DNA of 21,563 bases from Candidatus Hodarchaeota archaeon (GTDB lineage: Archaea > Asgardarchaeota > Heimdallarchaeia > Hodarchaeales > Hodarchaeaceae), in assembly GCA_016840285.1 (NCBI GenBank), contig JAEOSR010000162.1, forward strand, positions 1 to 21,563, given 5' to 3'. Position 1 is the stretch's first letter. The number at the start of each line of letters is the position of its first letter. Below, one piece after another: positions 7,625 to 14,500 of this stretch. Below the pieces are notes generated by a model. That model did no database searches, had not been told where the DNA came from, and worked only from the letters and a program-made list of their open reading frames with translations. The position numbers and the translations under genes are program-made.

Positions 7625-7954
7625 TCAAAGCCTTTCTATTTTGAAGATCACAGGTCGAAACCAATCTGTACAACCAGTTATAACGGTTCCTCTATGTTTC
7701 ATTCCAGGCATGTCACATCCAAGTGCCACAGTCAAGATATCTTTTCGTATATCTGCCCAAGCCCAAGCACAGAAATTAGTTGGTGGTTGGGAGAAAGCAG
7801 CGTCTCCTTCTAGGATAAACTCCTGATTTTCTTGGAAAACCTCACAAGGTTTCATATGATTTCTGTATTGATCATCTGTATACCTATCAATTAAATCTTG
7901 ATCGATTGTTCTTTTTATCACAGTAATTTTACAATTAGCTATTCCTGACGACAT
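7625..7954 (-). CDS. TIGR04076 family protein
   Basis: Small protein of 109 residues in the TIGR04076 family, which is common in archaea and anaerobic bacteria and has no settled function. The family pattern is clear: CKITVIKR near the start, KPCEVF (Cys37), NFCAWAWADI (Cys62) and the ending GCTDWFRPVIFKIE (Cys95). The three cysteines are conserved in the second copy at 9686-9994, so a metal or redox role is possible but unproven. GGAGGT (plus-strand 7961-7966) lies 6 nt before the ATG. It is the second gene of an operon, 22 nt after the NTF2-like gene. Confidence 0.88.
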   Translation of the reverse strand: MSSGIANCKITVIKRTIDQDLIDRYTDDQYRNHMKPCEVFQENQEFILEGDAAFSQPPTNFCAWAWADIRKDILTVALGCDMPGMKHRGTVITGCTDWFRPVIFKIERL

Positions 7955-7976
7955 CTAAAAACCTCCATTTAGCAAA

Positions 7977-8387
7977 TTATTTCTCCATTCCTCTCCTCTG
8001 AATATTTGTAGGGAATATTTTATTAACAATACACCATCCATCTTCAACCTTTAACATATGATAAAAATCAACATACCTCTCCGTTATCTTGTCTCCAATT
8101 CCAAAGGTTAAATCTATTATCACAGAAGCAGCATTGCCAACGATATTTAGAGATTTAATTGTGTATTTAGCCGTTGAAGACTCGAAATCTTCTTCTTTGC
8201 CTTTAGCTTGCCCTGCCATTTCTTCCCAATGGTTTCTGTAAACATATTGAACCTTTCCTTTTACAGAGCTACAACTTAGTGCTTTCTCAAAGAATATTTT
8301 ACTTATTTTATTATAATCTATTAATCGAAGGCCATCTACAAAAGTATCTAAAGATTTTTGAATATTTTCAACTTCCGATGTTTTCAT
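7977..8387 (-). CDS. NTF2-like protein, putative lumazine-binding type
   Basis: Cone-shaped NTF2-fold protein of 136 residues. An N-terminal helix pair with a long amphipathic helix (residues 4-33) is followed by strands. The end is YVDFYHMLKVEDGWCIVNKIF (104-124), very close to the ending of the family annotated as putative lumazine-binding (YxDxxxLLKxxGxWKIVxKxF). Such proteins bind small ligands or act as enzymes; the ligand here is unknown. It is the first gene of a two-gene operon with the TIGR04076 protein. The ribosome site before ATG 8387 is weak. Confidence 0.8.
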   Translation of the reverse strand: MKTSEVENIQKSLDTFVDGLRLIDYNKISKIFFEKALSCSSVKGKVQYVYRNHWEEMAGQAKGKEEDFESSTAKYTIKSLNIVGNAASVIIDLTFGIGDKITERYVDFYHMLKVEDGWCIVNKIFPTNIQRRGMEK

Positions 8388-8408
8388 ATAGAATCATTTC
8401 CATAAAAA

Positions 8409-8531
8409 ATGCTGATTATTACTATTAAATTCATTACAAACATCAAAATGTCTTATGAAATTTTAAAAGTTAATTGTGAGGGCAAAAACCATGAATTTTG
8501 TCCTAAATCTAAGAAAGTAAGATTAGGCTAA
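8409..8531 (+). CDS. possible small Cys-containing protein (27-40 residues)
   Basis: An open frame from ATG 8409, or more likely ATG 8448, ends at TAA 8529-8531. From the second ATG the product is 27 residues with the core VNCEGKNHEFCPK. It thus holds two Cys and a His in a Cys-x5-His-x2-Cys arrangement, which could bind a metal. No ribosome site is present. An AT-rich CTATTAAAT (8422-8430) about 22 nt before ATG 8448 would allow a leaderless transcript. No family was recognised, and chance cannot be excluded. Confidence 0.25.
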   Translation: MLIITIKFITNIKMSYEILKVNCEGKNHEFCPKSKKVRLG

Positions 8532-8829
8532 TGTAAATCAGTTCCAGATTGAGTATTCGCCTTAAAAGTCTATTTAATAAGGTATTCCTGTTCTGTTGTC
8601 CCAATTTAAAAAAAAGACTTCCATATATATGATTTCCTATAATTTTTCCTCATTGATAAAGCTTTTAAGGATTTAGTAATTTACTAAATGGTAAGTTTTA
8701 CCATAATAATCCAATAAACTCAAATTTTCATAAAAATGATCCAGCATGGGTTGTTGTCAATAAGAAACCGAGCTTGAGGATTAATATTGGAGGAATAAAG
8801 AAAAATATTACCACAATCAGGGAATTATC
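8532..8829 (+). other. gene-poor leader of the metallo-hydrolase gene
   Basis: No complete gene was seen between the NTF2-like gene and the metallo-hydrolase except the possible small frame at 8409-8531. The stretch contains TATA-like sequences (CATATATATG near 8622-8631, TTTTAAGG near 8663-8670), two adjacent palindromes (8672-8703), and a GGAGGA ribosome-like site at 8789-8794 with no start codon at the right distance. One frame is open from 8669 to TGA 8831-8833, overlapping the next ATG as ATGA; it ends NIGGIKKNITTIRELS and may be a decayed upstream gene. Confidence 0.4.
8672..8703. promoter_or_regulatory. two abutting palindromes, candidate operator for the metallo-hydrolase
   Basis: TTTAGTAATTTACTAAA (8672-8688) has 8-bp arms around a single base. 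TGGTAAGTTTTACCA (8689-8703) follows directly, with 6-bp arms around three bases. Both share GTAA/TTAC half-sites. They lie right after the TATA-like TTTTAAGG (8663-8670), where a bound protein would block initiation. The regulator is unknown. Confidence 0.5.
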
Positions 8830-9666
8830 ATGATTAAGATAAATTATCAAAAAACAACAGAAAATTCTTTAGCTGCTTTATCAGAGGACTTCATAGCAGG
8901 AGCAATTTCGCCAGATAACTTCATTATAATAATTGATTCTACATTATTTCCTCATACTGGTAAAGTGTTTCGTAATCAAGTTGAAAAATTGTTCAAACTA
9001 CCAATAAGGTTCCTTTTTTTAACCCATTATCATGGGGATCATTTTTGGGGAATTAGTGCATTTAAAGATGTGAATATTGTAGGATCAGATCCACTTATTG
9101 AGAATATTGCCAGTGAAAGGCCAATTCAACCAGCAAGATTTGAGGAGTGGAAGAGAGAAGACCCAGAAAAAGCTTATCTAATTGATGATATCGATACATC
9201 TCTTTACCCTCATGTTACTTTTACGTGTGGAATGAAAATTCGTGATGGAGACCTTTTTGTTGAACTCAAACATTGTGGAGGACATTCCTCATGTTCCTCA
9301 TATGCTTATTTTGCACACGAAAAAGTATTATTTACTGGGGACTTGATTTTTGCCAAACAATGGCCTTGGGCTGGTGATCCAACTTGCAACCCTGATAACT
9401 GGATTAATGGACTTGAAGAAATAATGAAGCTTGATATTGAAATAGTTATCCCAGGTCATGGACCTCTAGTAACGAAAGAAGAAGTGGAGGTACATTTGAA
9501 GTTCCTTAAAGATTTGAGAGAGGAAACAATTATTACTCTAAAAAAGGGAGAAGAAATTGAAAAAATGAAGATTCCTCATTTTTATGAAGACAAATCACCT
9601 GGAAAGTGGGTGAGAAATGAAACGCTCAAGCACATATTTAATTTTTATAGAAATCAAGTTACTTAA
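8830..9666 (+). CDS. metallo-beta-lactamase-fold hydrolase
   Basis: Metal-dependent hydrolase of 278 residues. The full MBL metal set is present: THYHGDH at 65-71 (His66, His68, Asp70, His71), His152 in GGHSS, Asp171 in FTGDLIF, and His210 in IPGHGP. A two-metal centre is expected. Members include glyoxalase II, lactonases and other hydrolases; the substrate cannot be assigned. AGGGA (8819-8823) lies 6 nt before the ATG. The second TIGR04076 gene begins about 20 nt after the stop and is probably co-transcribed. Confidence 0.92.
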   Translation: MIKINYQKTTENSLAALSEDFIAGAISPDNFIIIIDSTLFPHTGKVFRNQVEKLFKLPIRFLFLTHYHGDHFWGISAFKDVNIVGSDPLIENIASERPIQPARFEEWKREDPEKAYLIDDIDTSLYPHVTFTCGMKIRDGDLFVELKHCGGHSSCSSYAYFAHEKVLFTGDLIFAKQWPWAGDPTCNPDNWINGLEEIMKLDIEIVIPGHGPLVTKEEVEVHLKFLKDLREETIITLKKGEEIEKMKIPHFYEDKSPGKWVRNETLKHIFNFYRNQVT

Positions 9667-9685
9667 TACGAATGGAGGCATGAAG

Positions 9686-9994
9686 TTGAGTAAAGTGAAA
9701 ATAACAGTAATAAAGAAATTTAATCCTAAAGAAATATTCGGACATGAGATAATTAGAAAAGACACGGGAAAACCAGTACTACCTTGTTACTTAAACGAAG
9801 GACAAGAATTCATTGTAACCAGTCACCTTGAACCACCTGCAGGATTTTGTGAAAAAGCTTGGATTGATATATATGATATCTTAATGATATTTTATTACGA
9901 TGGAGATTACGCCTATCCTGAACCAGGGATGACATATACACCGTGTAATGACGGTATAAGACCTGTTATATTTAAAATAGAAAAACATAATTAA
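9686..9994 (+). CDS. TIGR04076 family protein, second copy
   Basis: Paralogue of the protein at 7625-7954. It begins KVKITVIKK and keeps the three family cysteines: Cys34 (LPCYLNEGQEF), Cys55 (GFCEKAWIDI) and Cys87 (PCNDGIRPVIFKIE). Its length is 102 residues from the start chosen. That start is TTG 9686-9688, since GGAGG at 9674-9678 lies 7 nt before it but only 1 nt before ATG 9680. The frame is also open further upstream, inside the metallo-hydrolase gene, but those residues do not match the family. The two copies differ widely, so the duplication is not recent. Confidence 0.85.
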   Translation: MSKVKITVIKKFNPKEIFGHEIIRKDTGKPVLPCYLNEGQEFIVTSHLEPPAGFCEKAWIDIYDILMIFYYDGDYAYPEPGMTYTPCNDGIRPVIFKIEKHN

Positions 9995-10133
9995 ACTTGT
10001 TTGGTAAAATATAGCTGTAAAAGTGCCTGTCTCATCTGTATAGGCTTAAAATCTTTTTCTCAAAATGACAAAGTGAAGTAAAAAAGATAATAAAATTCAG
10101 TCGAAAGGAAATAATATCGGAATGAGTTAAAAT

Positions 10134-10451
10134 ATGACCTCATCTTTTTCTCAACGGGTAAAAGATATTATTAAGAATATCCCTACAGGTAAAGTTGCCA
10201 CTTACGGTCAGATTGCAACATATGCAGGTAACTCTCGTGCTTCACGCCAAGTGGCTTGGATTCTACACTCATCATCGGGAAAAGACAATCTACCTTGGCA
10301 TAGAGTAATTAATAGTAAAGGACGTATATCATTACCGCATAACGGGGGTTATGAAATGCAAAAAGGATTGTTAGAGGAAGAAGGGATATTATTTGACAAG
10401 AATGATAAAATTAATTTTAACCGGTATCTCTGGCAAATCTTTGAGGAGTAG
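10134..10451 (+). CDS. alkyltransferase-like DNA repair protein (ATL)
   Basis: Protein of 105 residues from the O6-alkylguanine-DNA alkyltransferase family. It has PTGKVATYGQIATYAG (17-32), the helix-turn-helix with its Arg finger SRASRQVAWILH (34-45), and PWHRVI (54-59). In the true enzyme the last motif is PCHRV; here Trp55 replaces the methyl-accepting Cys. That is the hallmark of ATL proteins, which bind and flip O6-alkylguanine but cannot repair it and instead flag the lesion for nucleotide excision repair. The N-terminal domain of Ogt/Ada is absent, as usual for ATLs. It heads a plus-strand run of closely spaced genes. Confidence 0.93.
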   Translation: MTSSFSQRVKDIIKNIPTGKVATYGQIATYAGNSRASRQVAWILHSSSGKDNLPWHRVINSKGRISLPHNGGYEMQKGLLEEEGILFDKNDKINFNRYLWQIFEE

Positions 10452-10476
10452 ATACTAAAATTTGATGGGATAAAAG

Positions 10477-10956
10477 ATGCCACAGTTAGTGAAGGGAGGA
10501 AAATATGTCTTTGGATGGTCACTCGTTCATGAAACTGGTAAAATAATGATACCAGAAGAAGCATACTTTGAATATGAATTTAATACCTCTGATAAAATTG
10601 TTATAATACCTGGGAGTTCAACATCAGGTGGATTTAGCATAGCTAGCATAAATCATCTGATAAAAGGACCCTTCAAGGAGATATTAAAACTTTTAAACTA
10701 TTCAGAAGAAGCAAAATCCTTTGAAATACCGGAACTAGAACTAAGGAAGTATAAGAAAAAGAGATTCTTTTGTTGGATTAGATTAGAGAAAGCTAAGTAT
10801 TTCATATTAAATCCTAGAGTATTGAATGCTTATGGTGTAGAGATAGGAGAAAAATTACTTGTGTGTAGAGGTAGTGGTTATGCCCTTGCTTTCATTGGAA
10901 AAGGGCCCATAATTGAAACCGCTAGAAAATATTCTGAATTGAAAACATTCAAATAG
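10477..10956 (+). CDS. uncharacterised protein with two AbrB-like halves
   Basis: Protein of 159 residues from a family that I recall only as hypothetical (N-terminus MPQLVKGGKYVFGWS). Two halves appear related. GKIMIPEEAYFEYEF then DKIVIIPGSSTSGGF (about 21-53) lines up with YFILNPRVLNAYGV then EKLLVCRGSGYALAF (about 107-138). Each has the proline turn, helix and strand order of AbrB/SpoVT swapped hairpins. A DNA-binding or scaffold role is inference only. ATGGGA stands 6 nt before the ATG, and the gene starts 25 nt after the ATL gene. Confidence 0.75.
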   Translation: MPQLVKGGKYVFGWSLVHETGKIMIPEEAYFEYEFNTSDKIVIIPGSSTSGGFSIASINHLIKGPFKEILKLLNYSEEAKSFEIPELELRKYKKKRFFCWIRLEKAKYFILNPRVLNAYGVEIGEKLLVCRGSGYALAFIGKGPIIETARKYSELKTFK

Positions 10957-10984
10957 ATAAATTACTTACTGTTGAGGAATAGAA

Positions 10985-11461
10985 ATGGTAGATAATACCT
11001 CGCTCAAAGGAAACGAAATAGGATTAAGTGAAATAAGTAAAAATTTTCACGCAATTATCCCCCCTGAAGTCCGAAAAAAATTAAAACTGAAAATTGGGGA
11101 TTGCATTACATTTGTCCAAAAAGATGGGGAGATAGTTATCTCTAAAGTATTAGAGATGAGTCAATTAGATAATTTAATTCAGGATTTAGTTACTATCGCA
11201 TTACAAGATGGTAAGATTACTGAAGAAGAAAAAAAGTTAATTAAATCTATTTATGAAAATATTGCTACCTTTAAACAGGCATATAGAAAAGCATGGAAAG
11301 ATGATATGATTACTCCTGAAGAGAAAAACCTATTGACACATTTATGGAAAAGAATTTATGATAAAACTGCTGAGAGCGTCCAAAAGGAGAAGAAAATAAC
11401 ATTAGATGAGATGAAATTATTAATGAGTGTCTTTAGAACGATTCACCATCCTGAATTATGA
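10985..11461 (+). CDS. AbrB/SpoVT-type protein with helical repeat tail
   Basis: Residues 8-54 form a standard SpoVT-AbrB DNA-binding domain (ISKNFHAIIPPEVRKKLKLKIGD then an ITFVQKDGEIVI strand). Residues 60-158 are helical with three repeats spaced about 30 residues apart: ALQDGKITEEEKKLIKS (72-88), AWKDDMITPEEKNLLTH (103-119) and VQKEKKITLDEMKLLMS (132-148). The repeats recall TerB-type helical domains, but the match is weak. GAGGA (10974-10978) precedes the ATG by 6 nt. The truncated kinase gene follows its TGA after 3 nt, in the same reading frame. Likely a dimeric transcription factor with a sensor or oligomerisation tail. Confidence 0.8.
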   Translation: MVDNTSLKGNEIGLSEISKNFHAIIPPEVRKKLKLKIGDCITFVQKDGEIVISKVLEMSQLDNLIQDLVTIALQDGKITEEEKKLIKSIYENIATFKQAYRKAWKDDMITPEEKNLLTHLWKRIYDKTAESVQKEKKITLDEMKLLMSVFRTIHHPEL

Positions 11462-11464
11462 GAT

Positions 11465-12100
11465 ATGGACTTAGTCATGATAACAAAGGATGGAGATAAA
11501 TCCATTTTGCAATCGGATCACATGCGATTAACACTCCCCCCGAAGGAACTAATTACTGAAGAAATAATTCAAGAATCACGTCACCTACACTTGACAGCTA
11601 TTAATTTTGAAACAGCTTTTAAAGCTGTCAAGCTAGCTAAAGAATTCGGATTAACCACTAGTTTAGATTTAGAATCACAAGTCGTTCAAGAATATCAGAA
11701 GCAATTCCCTCAATTATTAGAGTATATTGACATACTTCTACCTAATAAAAGGGGAGCCTACGAGATCACAGAGACATATAATCCTAATGTTGCTTCAAAC
11801 AAGCTTCTTGAATATGGCCCCAAAGTAATTTTACTAACCTTAGGTTCAGAGGGAGTCCTTCTAACAACAAAGAATGAACAATGCTCATTTCCTGCATTTG
11901 AAATCGATAATGTGATTGATACAACTGGGACAGGAGATGCTTTCACCGCTGGTTTCATTACATCATTTTTAGAAGACAAACCATTAGTGGAGTGCGTCAG
12001 AAGAGGTCAGGCAACATCAGCTATCAAAATTCAAGGATTAGGCGCTCAAACTTTGCTCCCTACAAAACAAGAGATAGATGAATTCTTACTAAGAATTTAA
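11465..12100 (+). CDS. PfkB/ribokinase-family kinase lacking its N-terminal part
   Basis: The 211 residues correspond to about the last two thirds of a PfkB sugar kinase, normally near 300 residues. Present are the ATP-site strand LTLGSEGVLLTT (124-135) and the anion-hole motif DTTGTGDAFTAGF (152-164) with catalytic Asp158. The N-terminal GG-motif region that forms the substrate lid, about 100 residues, is missing. No coding trace of it lies upstream, because the AbrB gene occupies that DNA. The first residues, MDLVMITKDGDKSIL, join mid-domain. The start has no ribosome site and is probably coupled to the TGA 3 nt before it. It may be a decayed kinase or a reused fragment. Confidence 0.8.
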   Translation: MDLVMITKDGDKSILQSDHMRLTLPPKELITEEIIQESRHLHLTAINFETAFKAVKLAKEFGLTTSLDLESQVVQEYQKQFPQLLEYIDILLPNKRGAYEITETYNPNVASNKLLEYGPKVILLTLGSEGVLLTTKNEQCSFPAFEIDNVIDTTGTGDAFTAGFITSFLEDKPLVECVRRGQATSAIKIQGLGAQTLLPTKQEIDEFLLRI

Positions 12101-12207
12101 TCTAAAAGAAGAAAAAGGGTAAAGAATATAAATAATAAGTGATTTACATCGTGAAATAAGTCACTATCAATTACTTACAAATCTCTAACATACATAATTT
12201 GAAGGAG

Positions 12208-12534
12208 ATGATTATAATAACAGCCCAACAAGCTAGGTGCTATTATCATCCTGAACGAGCTGCAGTTGAAAAATGTGAACGATGCAATCGTATGATTTGC
12301 CTACAGGATAAAATGATTGACCGAGTATACTGGGGTATGGATAGAGGAGATGAAATACACGTATATTGTCCAGTTTGTTACAATGAAGTAACACAAGCGA
12401 GAAAAAAAGCAGGAAAAATCATGAGCCCAATATGCTTGATAGTATTTGCTGGTTTCTGCATAATATTCGTAGTGATGCTCATTTTTGTTTTAACAATGAT
12501 GTCTAATATTGCTAGTAATATGCCAACTCCTTAA
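12208..12534 (+). CDS. B-box zinc finger membrane protein
   Basis: Small membrane-anchored protein. A B-box-like zinc finger is followed by a CPVC pair: CYYHPERAAVEKCERCNRMIC, with Cys-x2-His-x8-Cys-x2-Cys-x4-Cys spacing, then Asp, then YCPVC about 20 residues later. One membrane segment follows (LIVFAGFCIIFVVMLIFVLTMM) with a short tail. Such proteins in archaea are uncharacterised; protein binding at the membrane is the usual guess. The start is uncertain. ATG 12208 is preceded with no gap by AAGGAG, TTG 12199 has no ribosome site, and the AAGGAG would best serve a start near 12214. Confidence 0.8.
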   Translation: MIIITAQQARCYYHPERAAVEKCERCNRMICLQDKMIDRVYWGMDRGDEIHVYCPVCYNEVTQARKKAGKIMSPICLIVFAGFCIIFVVMLIFVLTMMSNIASNMPTP

Positions 12535-12563
12535 TAATTCAGTTGGGAGGGATTTCAATCACT

Positions 12564-12584
12564 ATCCTAGTTAATTAGGATTTT
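12564..12584 (+). terminator. hairpin with short T run after the B-box gene
   Basis: ATCCTA-GTTAAT-TAGGAT (12564-12581) is an exact inverted repeat with a 6-nt loop, followed by TTT. It is a weak terminator candidate; it could also be an operator for the acyl-CoA synthetase gene, whose TTATATAA box lies near 12643-12650. Confidence 0.35.
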
Positions 12585-12719
12585 CCAGATCACTTATCGC
12601 TATAAATATCCAACAAAGATAGAAGAAAACTGACCATACACAATTATATAATCTAGGAAATTATTTAAAGAAAGGTGGTAGTGAGCGGAAATTACTAATA
12701 TTACCGAGAATGATGGAAA

Positions 12720-14465
12720 ATGGAAGAACAGATTTGGCATAAATATAAATGGCCTGAAGGGGTCAAGAAATCTATAGAACCTTACCCCAAAAAGCCACTT
12801 TTTAAAATTCTTGAAGATACTGCTGATAAAAGCGGTGAATTACCTTATACAGTTTTTTCAGGGACAACTACAACTTACGCTGAAGCAAATGAAGCTGCTA
12901 ATCGCGTGGCGAATTATCTGAATAAACAAGGAGTGAAAAAGGGGGATAAAGTTGCTATTTTTTTACCTAACCTACCTCATTATCCAATCGTCTTTTTTGG
13001 TATCCTAAAAGCAGGAGCTGTAGCTGTTACCTGTAATCCCACCTATACTACAGAAGAACTTGCCTATCAACTGAAAGATTCAGAAGCTGTCATGGTTTTT
13101 GCTTTTGATCACGAAAAATTTGCACCCACAACATATGAAGCGATTAAAGGGTCGCAGATAAAACAAGTAGTGATCTGTAGTGCAAAAGACTTTCTTTCAA
13201 AAATAAAGGGTATACTTGGAGGGCTATTGGGAAAAGTTCCAAAGAGCCCATATTATGAGGAAGATAAAACCATCTTTTATAAGGATATTATCGGATCTTA
13301 TGAACCTGAAAAGCCATCAGTCGAAATAAATCCTGAAGAAGACCTAGCAATGCTTATCTACACAGGTGGTACAACTGGAGTGCCCAAAGGGGTCATGTTA
13401 ACGCATAAAAACATTTATTCTAATGTCCTTCAACTGGATGAATATATTTGGATACATCCTGATGATGGAAGTGAACCATTTAAGATCCGTTATGGCAAAG
13501 AAGTATTTATTGGTGCTCTTCCTTGGTACCACTCCTATGGACTAACTTTAACTATGATTGGAGGCGCATACTATGGTGCTGTGGTTATCCCAATTCCTGA
13601 TCCTCGAGCGGGTAAGCCTCCACTTACTGTAATACTTGAGACAATTCACAATCATAAAGTCACTATTCTGCATGCTGTGCCCACTATTTATTCAGCTATT
13701 GTTAATCATCCGAATGTAGACAAGTACGATTTAACCTCAATCCTAGGTTGTGGTTCAGGTGCGGCTCCATTAGCTCCAGAACTAGCAAAAGAATTTGAAC
13801 GAGTCACCAAAGGAACTATTTTTGAAGCATATGGTTTATCGGAAACGTCTCCTTGCACACATCTTAATCCGACAAACAAAACACAACGTAAGTTTGGAAC
13901 GGTTGGGTTCCCCTTACCTGATAGCTATGTTAAAATTGTCGACTTGGAGACTGGTGAGAAGGAATTACCTCTGGGAGAGGATGGTGAGATTGCACTATCA
14001 GGACCTCAAGTAATGAAGGGGTACTGGAAGAAGCCTGAAGCGACCGCAGAAGTATTTCGAACCATCGATGGAAGAAAATATTTCTTAACAGGAGATATCG
14101 GGCATCTCGATGAAGAAGGATTCACGGTTATCACCGATCGGAAAAAAGATATGGTTATTGTGGGGGGTTTGAAAGCTTATCCACGAGAAATTGAAGACAT
14201 ACTGTATGAAAATCCTAAAGTGAAATTAGCTGCAGTTCTCGGATTGCCTCGAGAAGATGATCCTAGTAATGAATATGTCGCAGCATATCTCGTTCTCAAA
14301 GATGGAGAAACAGCAACAGAAGAAGAAATCATTGAATGGTGTAGAGATCGGATGGCAGGGTATAAACGCCCAAGAAAAGTTGAGTTCCGTGATGATCTGC
14401 CCCTAAGTACTGTTGGTAAAGTCTTACGCCGTGTGATTAAAGAAGAGGAATTAAAAGGAAAATAA
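12720..14465 (+). CDS. long-chain fatty acid-CoA ligase (AMP-forming)
   Basis: Adenylate-forming enzyme of 581 residues that activates a carboxylic acid with ATP and CoA. The P-loop motif YTGGTTGVPKG is at 214-224. The acyl pocket motif YGLSE is at 371-375, TGD at 457-459 and the hinge DRKKDMVIVGG at 473-483. The catalytic Lys567 lies in STVGKVLRR, so the enzyme should be active. Length and motif style fit the FadD-like long-chain group, though substrate length cannot be read. A strong AAGGTGG site (12672-12678) sits 41 nt before the ATG and seems unused; the nearest site to the ATG is a weak GATGG. It appears to be a single-gene unit. Confidence 0.93.
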   Translation: MEEQIWHKYKWPEGVKKSIEPYPKKPLFKILEDTADKSGELPYTVFSGTTTTYAEANEAANRVANYLNKQGVKKGDKVAIFLPNLPHYPIVFFGILKAGAVAVTCNPTYTTEELAYQLKDSEAVMVFAFDHEKFAPTTYEAIKGSQIKQVVICSAKDFLSKIKGILGGLLGKVPKSPYYEEDKTIFYKDIIGSYEPEKPSVEINPEEDLAMLIYTGGTTGVPKGVMLTHKNIYSNVLQLDEYIWIHPDDGSEPFKIRYGKEVFIGALPWYHSYGLTLTMIGGAYYGAVVIPIPDPRAGKPPLTVILETIHNHKVTILHAVPTIYSAIVNHPNVDKYDLTSILGCGSGAAPLAPELAKEFERVTKGTIFEAYGLSETSPCTHLNPTNKTQRKFGTVGFPLPDSYVKIVDLETGEKELPLGEDGEIALSGPQVMKGYWKKPEATAEVFRTIDGRKYFLTGDIGHLDEEGFTVITDRKKDMVIVGGLKAYPREIEDILYENPKVKLAAVLGLPREDDPSNEYVAAYLVLKDGETATEEEIIEWCRDRMAGYKRPRKVEFRDDLPLSTVGKVLRRVIKEEELKGK

Positions 14466-14476
14466 TAATTCCTTTT

Positions 14477-14500
14477 AAACCCATTTTTTTTAATAGGTTT
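14477..14500. terminator. candidate two-way terminator between convergent genes
   Basis: AAACC at 14477-14481 pairs with GGTTT at 14496-14500 around a T-rich loop. It lies in the 34-bp gap between the acyl-CoA synthetase and the end of the feo operon. Archaeal termination mainly needs T runs, and one is present on the plus strand at 14484-14491. Confidence 0.3.

Noticed and set aside
9617..9685. Longer N-terminus for the second TIGR04076 protein, starting inside the metallo-hydrolase gene
   Set aside because: The extra residues do not match the family, and a clear ribosome site stands right before the family's usual N-terminus.
10021..10060. GCCT/AGGC pairing between the second TIGR04076 gene and the ATL gene
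   Set aside because: A 4-bp stem with a 13-nt loop is too weak to call.
12143..12169. AGTGA/TCACT inverted repeat before the B-box gene
   Set aside because: The arms are 5 bp with a long spacer, which is expected by chance in this DNA.
13795..14013. 72-codon frame inside the acyl-CoA synthetase gene
   Set aside because: It is a shifted frame within conserved motifs of the synthetase and has no independent start signal.
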